This document shows, piece after piece, positions 1-8,703 of a stretch of DNA of 64,000 nt (its first letter is position 1; every line of letters begins with the position of its first letter). The notes under the pieces were generated by a model. That model made no database searches. It saw only the letters and a list, made by a program, of their open reading frames with translations, and was not told the origin of the DNA. The position numbers were made by a program, and so were the translations under genes. The stretch is from an uncultured Candidatus Saccharibacteria bacterium (GTDB lineage Bacteria; Patescibacteriota; Saccharimonadia; Saccharimonadales; Saccharimonadaceae): positions 40,289 to 104,288 of the forward strand of contig CAPKVJ010000002.1 in NCBI GenBank assembly GCA_948648655.1. The letters are read 5' to 3'.

Positions 1-1144
1 TCGAAGCCGGAATCGCATCCAGCGGAACGATTACCGTCTTTTGTTTCTGTTTTAGCTGTGCACATTCCATTTCATTTAGACCAACTTTTGCTACTTTTGG
101 CAAAGTATTTGTCATCCGTACGAATCCTGTATAATTAATCAAATTCCCAGCATTTTTTATTGCATTTAATGCCGCTAATTTACCTTCATAAGTTGCCTTT
201 TCGATTGAGCTTTCTCCCCCTAGGATATCTCCTGCCGCCCAAATATGATGATTTGTCGTTCGTAGATTTTGATCAACTTTAACTCCGCGATAATCAAATT
301 TCACACCGGCATTCTCAAGTCCAAAATCCGTCGCTGGCTCTTGCGTCGTCGCCAGGACAATCGCTTCTACTCGCACTGCTTTTTCCTGCCCGTCACGCAC
401 AAAGACCACTTGCTGCCCGCCATTACTTGGTTGTAATGCCACTACTCTAGAATGTTCCAAAATTTTCACACCAAAACGATCACGCAAATGCTTACTGATC
501 ACCTCACTCGCTTCCGGATCTTCACGTGGTAAAATTCTCCCTTGAGCCTCTATGAGTAGTACTTTTACTCCTAACGCCCCAAAATATTCCGCTAGTTCGC
601 ACCCAGTCGAACCTCCGCCGACGATCAGGAGGACTTTTGGCAATTTCGCCATTCGTAGAGCCGTATCTGGAGACCAGCAATTCACTGTATCAATCCCCGA
701 AATTCCATTCACCGCCAGAGTAGTACCAGTCGCAATCAAAAACTTCTCACTACGAATTCGCTGATTTCCCACTACTATCTCGTGTGGACCTACAAACTGG
801 GCGAAACCATGAAAACAATCAACTCCTGCATTTTCAAAAATTTTACGACTACCGCCGCCTGATCGTCGCACCGCCGCCGCTTGCCAATTCAGCACCGTCG
901 GGTAGTTATATCGCAAAGTTGAGCTCGACATCCCAAACCGCGATCCAGCCACTGCTTCCGCATACCTCTGTGCGAAACCCAGACCCGCCGCATAGGGAAT
1001 ATCACGATAATTCAGGGTTGTCCCACCCCAGCGATCCGCTTCGACAATCGCTGTCCTCGCGCCCAGACCAGCCGCCATCAAAGCCGCCGCACTTCCTGCT
1101 GCGCCGCTGCCTATGACCAGATACTGATAATCGCTTTTTGTCAT
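1..1144 (-). CDS. FAD/NAD(P)-binding disulfide-oxidoreductase-like protein, partial, lacking redox cysteines
   Basis: The gene is read from an ATG at 1144 and runs off the left edge, so about 381 residues are visible. An N-terminal FAD Rossmann motif (VIGSGAAGS, residues ~9-17), a central NAD(P)-binding motif (VGGGSTGCELAEYFG, ~175) and a second FAD motif (AAGDI, ~303) give the order typical of dihydrolipoamide dehydrogenase and mercuric reductase relatives. The usual redox-active CxxxxC site (GGTCxNxGCIP) reads GGTTLNYRDIP here, so both cysteines are replaced, by Thr and Asp. Disulfide exchange chemistry is therefore unlikely; an NAD(P)H:acceptor oxidoreductase or transhydrogenase-like role is possible, but the substrate cannot be named. 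It is the last gene of a minus-strand run starting at 2138, separated by 20 bp from the ATP-cone-like gene. Confidence 0.85.
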   Translation of the reverse strand, partial: MTKSDYQYLVIGSGAAGSAAALMAAGLGARTAIVEADRWGGTTLNYRDIPYAAGLGFAQRYAEAVAGSRFGMSSSTLRYNYPTVLNWQAAAVRRSGGGSRKIFENAGVDCFHGFAQFVGPHEIVVGNQRIRSEKFLIATGTTLAVNGISGIDTVNCWSPDTALRMAKLPKVLLIVGGGSTGCELAEYFGALGVKVLLIEAQGRILPREDPEASEVISKHLRDRFGVKILEHSRVVALQPSNGGQQVVFVRDGQEKAVRVEAIVLATTQEPATDFGLENAGVKFDYRGVKVDQNLRTTNHHIWAAGDILGGESSIEKATYEGKLAALNAIKNAGNLINYTGFVRMTNTLPKVAKVGLNEMECAQLKQKQKTVIVPLDAIPAS

Positions 1145-1164
1145 TCAACCACCCATTAATCTTC

Positions 1165-1449
1165 TTATATTATTTTACCACGAATTTGATAAACATAAGC
1201 CAAATCAGAATTATATTTTAGCATCTCGGTATAAACTCGTCGATTTATGTCATCAGTCGTCACCACAGCACGCTTTTCTACCCATTTTGCCACTTCTGTC
1301 GCCACTTTTTCGGCTACAATTTCTGCTGCGCCAGCTGGCATTTTCACTGCTTTTGCGTCACGCAAAATCTGCCGCTTCAACTCCTGCACATTGAATTCTA
1401 TCGCTTGCGGCTCACGCGTTTTCTTGTCTTTCCGCCTCAAGCTTCTCAT
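1165..1449 (-). CDS. Stand-alone ATP-cone-like small protein
   Basis: This 94-residue basic protein starts with an Arg/Lys-rich segment, then shows the pattern of an ATP-cone domain: IEFNVQELKRQIL corresponds to the (V/I)xFDxxKIxxSI start, followed by helices with VAEKVATEVAKWVE, then TTDDINRRVYTEML, and a YVYQIRG end like the AYVRFASVY end in NrdR and ribonucleotide reductases. ATP cones bind ATP or dATP and act as allosteric modules. No catalytic domain or zinc ribbon is attached here. The start overlaps the end of the upstream membrane-protein gene by 4 bp, so the two are probably translationally coupled. The family assignment rests on pattern similarity only. Confidence 0.55.
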   Translation of the reverse strand: MRSLRRKDKKTREPQAIEFNVQELKRQILRDAKAVKMPAGAAEIVAEKVATEVAKWVEKRAVVTTDDINRRVYTEMLKYNSDLAYVYQIRGKII

Positions 1450-2138
1450 ACGAGTACCTCAAAAGTAAACAAGAAAAATGCCAACACGCAGAACCCAATT
1501 CCTGTCAAAAGTCGGAAGAAATTTTTATGCTTCACCCGCCAGCGTTGTACATCGACTACAGTCTGACCTTTGCGGATTATTAACCTCAAAACAATCAATG
1601 GCACAACCGTAATCGCTGCATATACTACTACTGCCAAAATTTGATACAGTGGCGGCAATTTCATGATGCTATTTGCTGATACTACCATTAGCACGATCGT
1701 AAATGGCATTTCCGCCAGGCTAGTCAGTGCACCGAGCGAAAATGCTTCGATACTATTGTTAGTTGTTTTTGCTCGCTGACCAATAAAGCGCGCAACACCT
1801 CGTGGCAGCCACAATTCCGTACTTTTTCCGATACGATAATAAAACATCCATGTCGCTATTGCAAGCGCGACTAGCATGCCAACGACTATCACTAGCTCCT
1901 CTACATACAGTGGTTTTTCAAAATATCTATCCAAGAGGAACACCATTGACCCCAACGTCAAAAAAACCAAAACCACAATCCCTACAATATAGCTATCGAC
2001 TAAATTTCGAGTCTTTTTCCGTACATGCTTACCAATGCTGGCATGATATAAAAGCAGCAAAGACCCCAGACTAACCTGCAGAGTCGCATGAATCACAGCC
2101 GCCAAGAACACCTCGCTAAAGGGAATGACCATCTCCAT
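1446..2138 (-). CDS. Polytopic membrane protein of unknown function
   Basis: The 230-residue product has about six hydrophobic segments (near residues 7-30, 45-68, 80-102, 135-160, 165-190 and 208-230) and short basic loops. The central EAFSLGALTSLAEMP stretch loosely recalls LysE/CcdA-type transporters, but this is too weak to name it. I chose the ATG at 2138 because a -10 box (TATAAT on the minus strand, 2145-2150) lies exactly 6 nt upstream, and a start further upstream would fall inside the promoter. It heads an operon with the ATP-cone-like gene (4-bp overlap) and the FAD oxidoreductase, so a membrane-linked redox or nucleotide-sensing function is possible but unproven. Confidence 0.7.
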   Translation of the reverse strand: MEMVIPFSEVFLAAVIHATLQVSLGSLLLLYHASIGKHVRKKTRNLVDSYIVGIVVLVFLTLGSMVFLLDRYFEKPLYVEELVIVVGMLVALAIATWMFYYRIGKSTELWLPRGVARFIGQRAKTTNNSIEAFSLGALTSLAEMPFTIVLMVVSANSIMKLPPLYQILAVVVYAAITVVPLIVLRLIIRKGQTVVDVQRWRVKHKNFFRLLTGIGFCVLAFFLFTFEVLV

Positions 2139-2144
2139 ATTCCG

Positions 2145-2150
2145 ATTATA
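2145..2150 (-). promoter_or_regulatory. -10 box, leaderless-type promoter for the membrane-protein operon
   Basis: TATAAT on the minus strand, ending 6 nt before the ATG at 2138, so transcription should start at or next to the start codon. Confidence 0.6.
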
Positions 2151-2198
2151 ACACACTTATGCTTGTATATATTTTCAAATTTGTGCTATGCTCCGGGC

Positions 2199-3776
2199 AT
2201 GAAGAAATTTTTACATCATTTTCAGAATGTGCTCACGTTTGGCAACGTCCTGGTTGTTATTGGGGCAGCTCTTTTGCATACTATCCCACTATGCAACTAT
2301 CAAGAAGCCGAAAAACTGACAGAAGCTGCTCCATCCGAGCTATTAACTATTACGCCCGAACTACCACAGCCTGCCGAAGATATTACGGATCAATGGAAAT
2401 TTAATTCAGATTTAGTAATTTGGGCCGTCAATCCCGGTTATACCGTTGACGGAACTCGTGATGTCGGAGAGTTTATCGAATTACACAGGACTACCGACAC
2501 TTCAATTTCGCTCGCTGGCTATGCGCTACGCTATACTAATTCAAGTGGTACTACCACTTCACTCATTGACTTTTCTGAAGGTAGCTCTATGGCCGGCGAG
2601 TCTCTCCTCTTACGTCTTGCCAAGACGTCAACCCCAAACCAAGCTGATGCGACTTATATGACGACATTGGCTATGTCAGGCGGAAAAGTTGAGCTTGTGT
2701 TTAATAACGAAGTTGTTGATAGCGTATGCTGGTCTGGTAAGGGAGATTGCTACGCTGCCTTCAAGAGTTCTAGACCGACGACTCTACTACGCGACGCAGA
2801 AAATGGCATTTTTACACACGTCACAGATTATCAACCAAATTTCGACAGTAGCCATCCGTCATTAATTTTGCCAGAAATTCCTGACGACACTTCAGACTAC
2901 ACTGATTCTTCTGCAGCTGCAAAATGTGGTAGGATTGAGTTCTCCGAGATACTTTCCTACTATGCTGATAATAAATCCGAGCAGTTTATTGAGCTTTTTA
3001 ATCCTACCGATCAAGATATAAATCTTGTCGGATGCAGTTTGCGCTACAAAAATAAAACCTATCCACTCTCCGGCGTAATAACTGCTAATCGATACTATAC
3101 CTACCGTCCTGACCAATCAACACCCAGTTTTAGTCTCACCAAGAATCCTAATACTTCTAACCTTATTGAACTATTGGGTTCAAATACGCCTGTCGATGCG
3201 CTGGTTTATAATCACGGACAGAAAAAATCTACCTCTTACGCCAAATTTTACGATCAAAACGGCGAGGAAATTTGGCAATCTACTTATTCCCCTACACCAG
3301 GCGAGCCTAATATACTGCAGGAGTTTCGATCTTGTCCAGAAGGGAAAGTTATCAATGTCGCGACCGGGAATTGTGTAAAAGCTAGCTCCTTTAAAACCGT
3401 CACGACAGATTGTCCAGAAGGTAAATATCGTAATCCACTCACCGGACGCTGTAAAAAAATTGAATCCGAAGATGGTGGGCCCAAGCCCTGTGCCGAAGGA
3501 TATGAACGTAACCCAGAGACTAACCGCTGCCGCAAAATTAAAAAATCTAATTCTGGAGCCGATTATCCTCTAGTTCCAGAGACATACTCTGATAATTCAA
3601 CATTCATCGCATTGGGAGTAGTTATACTATTAGTTTCTGCTGGCAGCATTTATATTGTTCTACAATTTCGCCACGAAATCATGCGGCTGTGTCGAAAACT
3701 TCGCCAAAGCTTCAATCGTATTCGCCAGCACCTGCTCACGCGATGCCGTAGCCTTCACCGGCACAAGAAGCCCTAA
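2199..3776 (+). CDS. Membrane-anchored surface protein with two lamin-tail domains and Cys repeats
   Basis: The 525-residue product starts with a hydrophobic export segment (residues ~10-30), then has two lamin-tail-like domains (~60-220 and ~245-395; core strands FIELHRTTDTSISLAGYALRY and FIELFNPTDQDINLVGCSLRY). Three short repeats of the form C-P-x-G-x-x-x-N-P-x-T-x-x-C-x-K follow (~400-480). A transmembrane helix near residue 490-510 and a very basic tail end the protein. It is probably displayed outside the cell with the tail in the cytoplasm. The start is taken at MKKFLHHF because an extended -10-like TATGCT lies 6 nt upstream. The last 117 bp overlap the 3' end of the convergent kinase gene. 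Confidence 0.8.
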   Translation: MKKFLHHFQNVLTFGNVLVVIGAALLHTIPLCNYQEAEKLTEAAPSELLTITPELPQPAEDITDQWKFNSDLVIWAVNPGYTVDGTRDVGEFIELHRTTDTSISLAGYALRYTNSSGTTTSLIDFSEGSSMAGESLLLRLAKTSTPNQADATYMTTLAMSGGKVELVFNNEVVDSVCWSGKGDCYAAFKSSRPTTLLRDAENGIFTHVTDYQPNFDSSHPSLILPEIPDDTSDYTDSSAAAKCGRIEFSEILSYYADNKSEQFIELFNPTDQDINLVGCSLRYKNKTYPLSGVITANRYYTYRPDQSTPSFSLTKNPNTSNLIELLGSNTPVDALVYNHGQKKSTSYAKFYDQNGEEIWQSTYSPTPGEPNILQEFRSCPEGKVINVATGNCVKASSFKTVTTDCPEGKYRNPLTGRCKKIESEDGGPKPCAEGYERNPETNRCRKIKKSNSGADYPLVPETYSDNSTFIALGVVILLVSAGSIYIVLQFRHEIMRLCRKLRQSFNRIRQHLLTRCRSLHRHKKP

Positions 3777-4298
3777 TTCTTGGTAATGCCTTAACACCGG
3801 AATAGTCTTTTCCTTATATTCTTTAATGCGCATTTGAAAAATCTGTGGGTCAATGTCATCCGAGCGCAATCCTCGATCGTCTAGCATCTTTGCAGCTTCC
3901 CAGCGTTCAGCCACGTCTTGCTCGGTTAATTGCAACATGACCGCCGCCCGAATTGGATGCCCACTCGCTTTTGCAACGTGCATGACTTGGTCTTCCTCAC
4001 CAAACCAACGTCCGATAGAAGACAACACAAGCGAATAATCTGCGATTTCTGGCTTCTCAAAATAAGGTAGTACCCACTCATAAAATATATTTGATGGCAT
4101 TAGCTTCCCACCACTAGTAAAATCTTGGTTCGACGATTTTTCCATCGCTCGCGCGATCATTCCAGATGATAAAAATTTCCCACCTAACTTTTCGGCTAAC
4201 TGCACTCCGACGGTATCTTTACCGCTCATTGGTAAGCCGAATATATTAATACTCCCCGTCCCCAGCCAGGCCTTAATTCTCTCAATTTGTGCGTCCAT
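3660..4298 (-). CDS. Nucleoside monophosphate kinase, adenylate-kinase-like
   Basis: A P-loop (GLPMSGKDT) lies near residue 20 of this 212-residue protein, followed by the nucleotide-monophosphate-binding pattern [11 protein letters not shown], which aligns with the SxGDxxR region of adenylate kinases. A C-terminal Q-M-R-I-K-E-Y segment is like the LID/core end of that family. It should transfer phosphate from ATP to a nucleoside monophosphate; AMP is the default guess but the base specificity is not visible. The ATG at 4298 lies 6 nt after a TATAAT on the minus strand. It is divergent from hrcA, and the two promoters are only about 10 bp apart. Confidence 0.75.
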   Translation of the reverse strand: MDAQIERIKAWLGTGSINIFGLPMSGKDTVGVQLAEKLGGKFLSSGMIARAMEKSSNQDFTSGGKLMPSNIFYEWVLPYFEKPEIADYSLVLSSIGRWFGEEDQVMHVAKASGHPIRAAVMLQLTEQDVAERWEAAKMLDDRGLRSDDIDPQIFQMRIKEYKEKTIPVLRHYQELGLLVPVKATASREQVLANTIEALAKFSTQPHDFVAKL

Positions 4299-4304
4299 AA
4301 CAAG

Positions 4305-4326
4305 ATTATACCATGTATGCTATAAT
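4305..4326. promoter_or_regulatory. Back-to-back leaderless promoters of the kinase and hrcA
   Basis: The minus-strand TATAAT at 4305-4310 ends 6 nt from the kinase ATG (4298). The plus-strand TATAAT at 4321-4326, preceded by an extended TGC, ends 6 nt from the hrcA ATG (4333). No CIRCE inverted repeat is present, so HrcA autoregulation is not apparent here. Confidence 0.65.
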
Positions 4327-4332
4327 ATAAAT

Positions 4333-5088
4333 ATGAGTTTAACTAAACGCCAAGAGGGCATCCTTTTTGCAATTATTGAAGAATATGCCGAAGTTGCTAC
4401 GCCAGTTGGTAGTGTCACCCTAGCCAAACTTTTTAATGTGTCTTCGGCGACCATTCGCTCTGAAATGGCGCGTCTCGAAGATTCGGGCTATATTGCGCAG
4501 CCACATACATCTGCTGGACGTGTCCCAACTGATGCAGGATACCGTTATTATGTTAATGCTTTGTCTGAACGTCCAGAAGAAATCGAAGCCTTCAACAAGT
4601 TACACGGTGACACACATGACGAAAAGCCCCTAGAGCGCAGCAAGCGAGTACTTGAAGTCCGGATCGGTTCTCAAGCGCGAGCAGATTTCGCAATTCGGGG
4701 TGCCGTCGATTCGCTCGTCGAATTGACAGGTAATCTCGGTCTGGCCACTATCGGCGATCAACTTTACCTTTCTGGCATGTCGCGACTTTTTACGCAGCCC
4801 GAATTTCTTGACACACATCGTGTTCAAGCGGTAGCCGAACTTTTGGATAATCTTGAGCCGTGGTTGCGTGAGGCCGCACCTGGTCAACCATTAAATATTT
4901 TCATTGGCAAAGAAAACCCGATTGGCAAGACCTCTCAAGTTTCTCTAATCATTAGCCGATTCCGCTCGCCGTATTCTGATCGCAGTTATATTGGCGTGCT
5001 TGGCCCCACGAGACAAAATTACGCAAAAGTTATGTCATTAGTACGCCGTGCCGGAAGTATGTTAGAGGATACATTAGCAATTAATTAG
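4333..5088 (+). CDS. hrcA: Heat-inducible transcription repressor HrcA, short form
   Basis: The N-terminal winged helix matches HrcA closely ([18 protein letters not shown], then [18 protein letters not shown] at residues ~37-75). The middle and C-terminal part carries the GAF-like effector region ending with [15 protein letters not shown]. HrcA normally represses chaperone operons by binding CIRCE operators. At 251 residues it is clearly shorter than the roughly 340 usual for the family, with the loss in the inserted dimerisation region. grpE follows after 18 bp, so the two form an operon; dnaK and dnaJ are not in this window. Transcription is probably leaderless. Confidence 0.92.
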   Translation: MSLTKRQEGILFAIIEEYAEVATPVGSVTLAKLFNVSSATIRSEMARLEDSGYIAQPHTSAGRVPTDAGYRYYVNALSERPEEIEAFNKLHGDTHDEKPLERSKRVLEVRIGSQARADFAIRGAVDSLVELTGNLGLATIGDQLYLSGMSRLFTQPEFLDTHRVQAVAELLDNLEPWLREAAPGQPLNIFIGKENPIGKTSQVSLIISRFRSPYSDRSYIGVLGPTRQNYAKVMSLVRRAGSMLEDTLAIN

Positions 5089-5106
5089 AATAAAAGGAAG
5101 ATTATT

Positions 5107-5616
5107 ATGACGAAGACCAATTTAGATACAGCACCACAAAAATCAGAAGAACCAGTCGACACACAGCCGCAAGATAAAACATTCATCCTTGAAGCCCAAA
5201 TTGTCGAGCTTACTAATGATCTCCAGCGTACACGAGCGGATTTTGAAAATTTTCGTAAACAAGTTGAAGCACAAAAAACTCAAACTGCAAGTAGCTCCAG
5301 AGAAGCAACGGTAGTGAAATTCCTTACCTTAATTGATGACTTTGATCGTGCGCTTGGCTCTTATCCTGAACAGCTTGCCCCTCTACAAAAAAGCTTTTCC
5401 AAAACCCTCGCTGGATTAGGATTAGAAAAAATCAACTCTGATCCAGGAGTAGAGTTTAATCCAGATTTGCACGAAGCAGTATCGGTAGCTGATGACGAAG
5501 GCGAAACCGAAGTGATCGATGAGACCCTTCGTCCAGGATATCTTTATGACAATCACGTCATTCGCCCAGCAATGGTAAAAGTCAAACATCTTGACGACCA
5601 AAACCGTCAAGCTTAA
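5107..5616 (+). CDS. grpE: Nucleotide exchange factor GrpE
   Basis: This 169-residue protein has an acidic, disordered N-terminus, a long coiled coil (residues ~28-80, with RTRADFENFRKQVE) and the C-terminal beta domain ending in PGYLYDNHVIRPAMVKV. GrpE exchanges ADP for ATP on DnaK. It has an AAGGAAG ribosome-binding site and lies 18 bp behind hrcA, the arrangement seen in many heat-shock operons. Nothing unusual was noted. Confidence 0.95.
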   Translation: MTKTNLDTAPQKSEEPVDTQPQDKTFILEAQIVELTNDLQRTRADFENFRKQVEAQKTQTASSSREATVVKFLTLIDDFDRALGSYPEQLAPLQKSFSKTLAGLGLEKINSDPGVEFNPDLHEAVSVADDEGETEVIDETLRPGYLYDNHVIRPAMVKVKHLDDQNRQA

Positions 5617-5650
5617 GCTTCAGAATCTTCCCCAAACTTCCTCCAGGTGC

Positions 5651-5656
5651 TATAAT
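5651..5656 (+). promoter_or_regulatory. -10 box, leaderless-type promoter of the phosphoketolase genes
   Basis: Extended -10 (TGC then TATAAT) ending 6 nt before the ATG at 5663; no Shine-Dalgarno site can fit in between. Confidence 0.65.
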
Positions 5657-5662
5657 AAAACC

Positions 5663-6757
5663 ATGAGCAGTTCAGGAGGTGATTCAACAGAGTATATTCG
5701 ACGCCGTGTTCGCGCTTGCGATTATCTGGTAGTAGCACAGTTGTTTTTGCGTAGTGATTTTCTTCTATCGCGTCCACTCACTAAAGACGACATTAAGCCT
5801 CGACTACTAGGCCATTGGGGGACTTGTCACGGCATCAATGTTGCTTATGCCAATTTACACGAGTATTTTAGTACCGAAAAACAGGAAAATGTTTTTGCCG
5901 AAGGCATGAAAGAAAAACAGCTTTCCCAAATCAACCCTTTTAGCGTTAATAATAAGCCTCAAAAATCGGAGCATGAATCCCCTACTAGAGGTGAAAAGAT
6001 TGTCGATCCTAACTTCTCCTTTATTTTAGGACCCGGACATGGATTCCCGGCGTTGCAGGCCAATCTATTTATTGATGGCGAGCTGGAAAAGGTTGACCCC
6101 AAAGCTACTCGTGACGAGAGCGGTATCAGTTATGTATGTAAAAAGTTTTCTTGGCCTGGTGGCTTTCCGTCACACGCTAGTCCACTTACTCCGGGTGTCA
6201 TTTGTGAGGGTGGGGAATTGGGCTATGCATTAGGTGCTGCCTATGGTTATGCATTAGGTCATCCGGAGCGTAAAATCGCTGTTATGATCGGTGATGGCGA
6301 GCTGGAAACGGCGACAGCACTGGCGTCACTGAATCTAGTAAAAACTGTCGGCAATCATGCTGCAAATGGTCATGTTTTGCCGATTTTACACCTCAATGGT
6401 TATAAGATTTCTGCCCCTACGCTCTATGGACGCAAATCCGAACGTGAACTATGCGAAATTGTGCGTGGATTTGGCTACACTCCAATTATAATTAGTGGTG
6501 ACTCACCAGAGTGTTTCCAATCTGCACTAAAAAAATCCGAAAAGTTCGAGTATCCTTTTTTCATCCTACGTACCGAAAAGGGTGCCACTGGCCCCACCGA
6601 GATTCACAATCGCAAAATTGCTGGCAACTTTCTTGCGCACCAGATTCCTCTACCAGAAGCTCAGACCGACGACGCAGAATTAAAAGCCTTAAATGAATGG
6701 CTAGAAAGCTACCATTTTTCCGAATTATTTGACCCAAAGAAAGGATTCAAACTATGA
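5663..6757 (+). CDS. xfp (N-terminal half): Phosphoketolase, N-terminal (thiamine-diphosphate PP) half
   Basis: The 364-residue product matches the XFP N-terminal domain: GHWGTCHGINVAYANL near residue 50, FILGPGHGFPALQANL near 115, then FPSHASPLTPGVICEGGELGY and the thiamine-diphosphate/Mg site GDGELETATALASLN (~210). It ends at ELFDPKKGFKL, which in ordinary phosphoketolases is the linker before the pyrimidine-binding domain. Phosphoketolase cleaves xylulose-5-phosphate and/or fructose-6-phosphate to acetyl phosphate. The gene stops here and the next starts with an ATGA overlap, so the enzyme is made as two chains, presumably assembling into one active complex. The start at 5663 is set by the leaderless promoter. 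Confidence 0.9.
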   Translation: MSSSGGDSTEYIRRRVRACDYLVVAQLFLRSDFLLSRPLTKDDIKPRLLGHWGTCHGINVAYANLHEYFSTEKQENVFAEGMKEKQLSQINPFSVNNKPQKSEHESPTRGEKIVDPNFSFILGPGHGFPALQANLFIDGELEKVDPKATRDESGISYVCKKFSWPGGFPSHASPLTPGVICEGGELGYALGAAYGYALGHPERKIAVMIGDGELETATALASLNLVKTVGNHAANGHVLPILHLNGYKISAPTLYGRKSERELCEIVRGFGYTPIIISGDSPECFQSALKKSEKFEYPFFILRTEKGATGPTEIHNRKIAGNFLAHQIPLPEAQTDDAELKALNEWLESYHFSELFDPKKGFKL

Positions 6758-7926
6758 TTGATGTCGTAGATAATCCAGGAGAGCAGAAATTCTCACCCGC
6801 TAGAAGCATCGGAGCCATCATGGCCGATTACATGGCGAAGCATGAAGATTTCTATTTATTCTCACCGGATGAAACTACTAGCAATAAACTCGATGCGGTC
6901 TTTGAGGTCTCCGAGCGAGCATGGAATCTACCAAGTGAAAGTTTTGATTTGCCCGAATCAGCACATGGACGTATTATTGAAATGCTCTCCGAAAACACAC
7001 TCTTTGCCTGTATGTCTGGACATCTAATTTCTGGTGACTCTGCCGCTATGACGAGTTACGAAGCCTTCTTTAATATTATTACATCTCAAATTATTCAGCA
7101 CATCAAGTTTTTACAGCAATCCGAGACGGTCAAATGGCGACCAGATTATCCAGCGGCTAACCTCCTCTCAACTAGCACTTGTTGGCGTCAAGATCATAAT
7201 GGTTTCACGCATCAGTCTCCAGCATTAATTTCGACTTTATTAAGTCTGCCCAGTGGGTTATCCAACTGTCTTTTCCCAGTTGACGACACTGCTGCCGAAT
7301 CGGCATTTATCTATATGATGAGATCAAAGAATGTTGTAAATCTTACAACATTTAACAAAACCGATCAGCCCCGTTGGCTCGATTCTCATCAAGCCGATGC
7401 GCAATTTAGTCATGGTGGTGTAAGTATCTTTGATTTCATATCTGATAAAGACCCCGATTATATCTTGGTGGGGGTCGGTGATATTGTGAGTTGTGAAGCC
7501 ATCAAAGCAATCGAGATCTTGCGTGCAGATTTACCAGAAAAGAAATTCCGCTTCGTCAATATATCTGCACTCTCATACAACGCAATCGGTACGACTGACC
7601 GCAAACTCAAACAGACCGAGTTCAATGAGCTGTTTACTGTCGATAAGCCAATTATTGCCAATTTTCATGGTTACCCGTTGACACTGAAGCAAATCCTCAC
7701 GAATTATGCTGATGTGCGACGCATTACTGTGCACGGGTTTATGGACAGGGGAAGCACGACTACACCATTTGAAATGTTGAGCATGAATGAGGCTTCGCGC
7801 TACGATCTCGCAATTTCTATCGCACGCCTCGAGAAACGTAATGATCTAGTCGAGAAATACCAAAAACTCATCGCCGATAATTCGTCTTATGCCCGCGAGC
7901 ATGGTGTTGATAAGGTCTCTGAATAG
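6754..7926 (+). CDS. xfp (C-terminal half): Phosphoketolase, C-terminal half
   Basis: The 390-residue product continues where the upstream gene ends. It begins with a short tail followed by SPARSIGAIMADYMAKH and FSPDETTSNKLDAVFEV, which open the pyrimidine-binding domain of phosphoketolase. Further matches are SYEAFFNIITSQIIQHIKF, TCWRQDHNGFTHQSPALI (~140) and the C-terminal VHGFMDRGSTTTPFEML. It overlaps the N-terminal half by 4 bp (ATGA), a translational-coupling geometry. Together the halves total about 754 residues, slightly less than a typical single-chain phosphoketolase near 790; some interdomain linker is missing. Both halves look intact, so this is a split enzyme rather than a degraded gene. 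Confidence 0.9.
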   Translation: MIDVVDNPGEQKFSPARSIGAIMADYMAKHEDFYLFSPDETTSNKLDAVFEVSERAWNLPSESFDLPESAHGRIIEMLSENTLFACMSGHLISGDSAAMTSYEAFFNIITSQIIQHIKFLQQSETVKWRPDYPAANLLSTSTCWRQDHNGFTHQSPALISTLLSLPSGLSNCLFPVDDTAAESAFIYMMRSKNVVNLTTFNKTDQPRWLDSHQADAQFSHGGVSIFDFISDKDPDYILVGVGDIVSCEAIKAIEILRADLPEKKFRFVNISALSYNAIGTTDRKLKQTEFNELFTVDKPIIANFHGYPLTLKQILTNYADVRRITVHGFMDRGSTTTPFEMLSMNEASRYDLAISIARLEKRNDLVEKYQKLIADNSSYAREHGVDKVSE

Positions 7927-7940
7927 CAATTATCCTTTAC

Positions 7941-7973
7941 AATAAAAATGGGTAGCTCGATACCAGGCTACCC
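7941..7973 (-). terminator. Intrinsic terminator of the DUF5680-like gene
   Basis: Perfect 7-bp stem GGGTAGC/GCTACCC (7950-7956 with 7967-7973). On the minus strand it is followed by ATTTTTATT, so it terminates the leftward gene ending at 7996. It may also slow transcripts from the phosphoketolase side. Confidence 0.7.
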
Positions 7974-7995
7974 GTGCTAACATCCCTAAAGATGT

Positions 7996-8625
7996 TTAAG
8001 ACAGATTCACCACCCCTCCATGATATATCATTTCGTATCCTACCATATTGTCATTACTCGATGTTATAGTTTCCTCGCCGGTAAAGTCCACCAATCCTCC
8101 AGACCACTGGTTTTTATACCAATATTCGTCATCGTTGTATGACATATATTTTGGTCCTCGATATGGATATTCTGGTGAAACTTTTGCCAAAGCTGCCCAC
8201 AGACAAGGGTATATTTCCTCTTTGCTAAACCCTGATTTCACGCGACCCATATACACCATTGACCAACAAGCCACACCCCGAAACCATATAGTCGTCATAC
8301 CTGCAAACGGCTCACCGCCGACCCACGAGTCTTCATACACCCAGTCATTTTCTTGGTATCTAATAGTATGCCTGCCGTCACTAAAATCAGTTTGAATTAC
8401 GCCACTCGCGTACTCCTTCATGCTCTCTCCAGCTTGATGAAGCTCATGGGGCTGGGTATGACCGACTACTGTCATATTTTCGACATAATTGCTGCCTTTC
8501 TCGCCCTGCTTTACGATTTCTCCTCGCGCCTCATCGTTCCCGTAGCCCAAAGTCTGTGCTTTATAGAGGAAAGCACGCAAGTTGTCTACCTCTTCTTTCA
8601 GAAAATCCTTACCTAATACGTTCAT
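7996..8625 (-). CDS. DUF5680-like protein
   Basis: The C-terminal ~150 residues of this 209-residue protein have the DUF5680 pattern: RYQENDWVYEDSWVGGEPFAG, then WSMVYMGRV, FRGVACW, PYRGPKYMSY and a final EMIYHGGVV. The family occurs alone or behind XRE helix-turn-helix domains, and its biochemical function is unknown. The N-terminal ~60 residues look helical and do not clearly match a helix-turn-helix. It has a classical TTGACT-17-TATAAT promoter and an ~80-nt leader with a purine-rich ribosome-binding site, unlike the leaderless genes around it. Confidence 0.7.
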   Translation of the reverse strand: MNVLGKDFLKEEVDNLRAFLYKAQTLGYGNDEARGEIVKQGEKGSNYVENMTVVGHTQPHELHQAGESMKEYASGVIQTDFSDGRHTIRYQENDWVYEDSWVGGEPFAGMTTIWFRGVACWSMVYMGRVKSGFSKEEIYPCLWAALAKVSPEYPYRGPKYMSYNDDEYWYKNQWSGGLVDFTGEETITSSNDNMVGYEMIYHGGVVNLS

Positions 8626-8703
8626 ATCTGTCTCTCTCTCCTTTCAATGTACTGCCTCCTGTTATGATGGGGGAGTATAGAACTCAAAAAACAACCCTAT
8701 ACT

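Noticed and set aside
4300..4332. CIRCE operator upstream of hrcA
   Set aside because: No TTAGCACTC-N9-GAGTGCTAA-like repeat is present here or elsewhere in the window.
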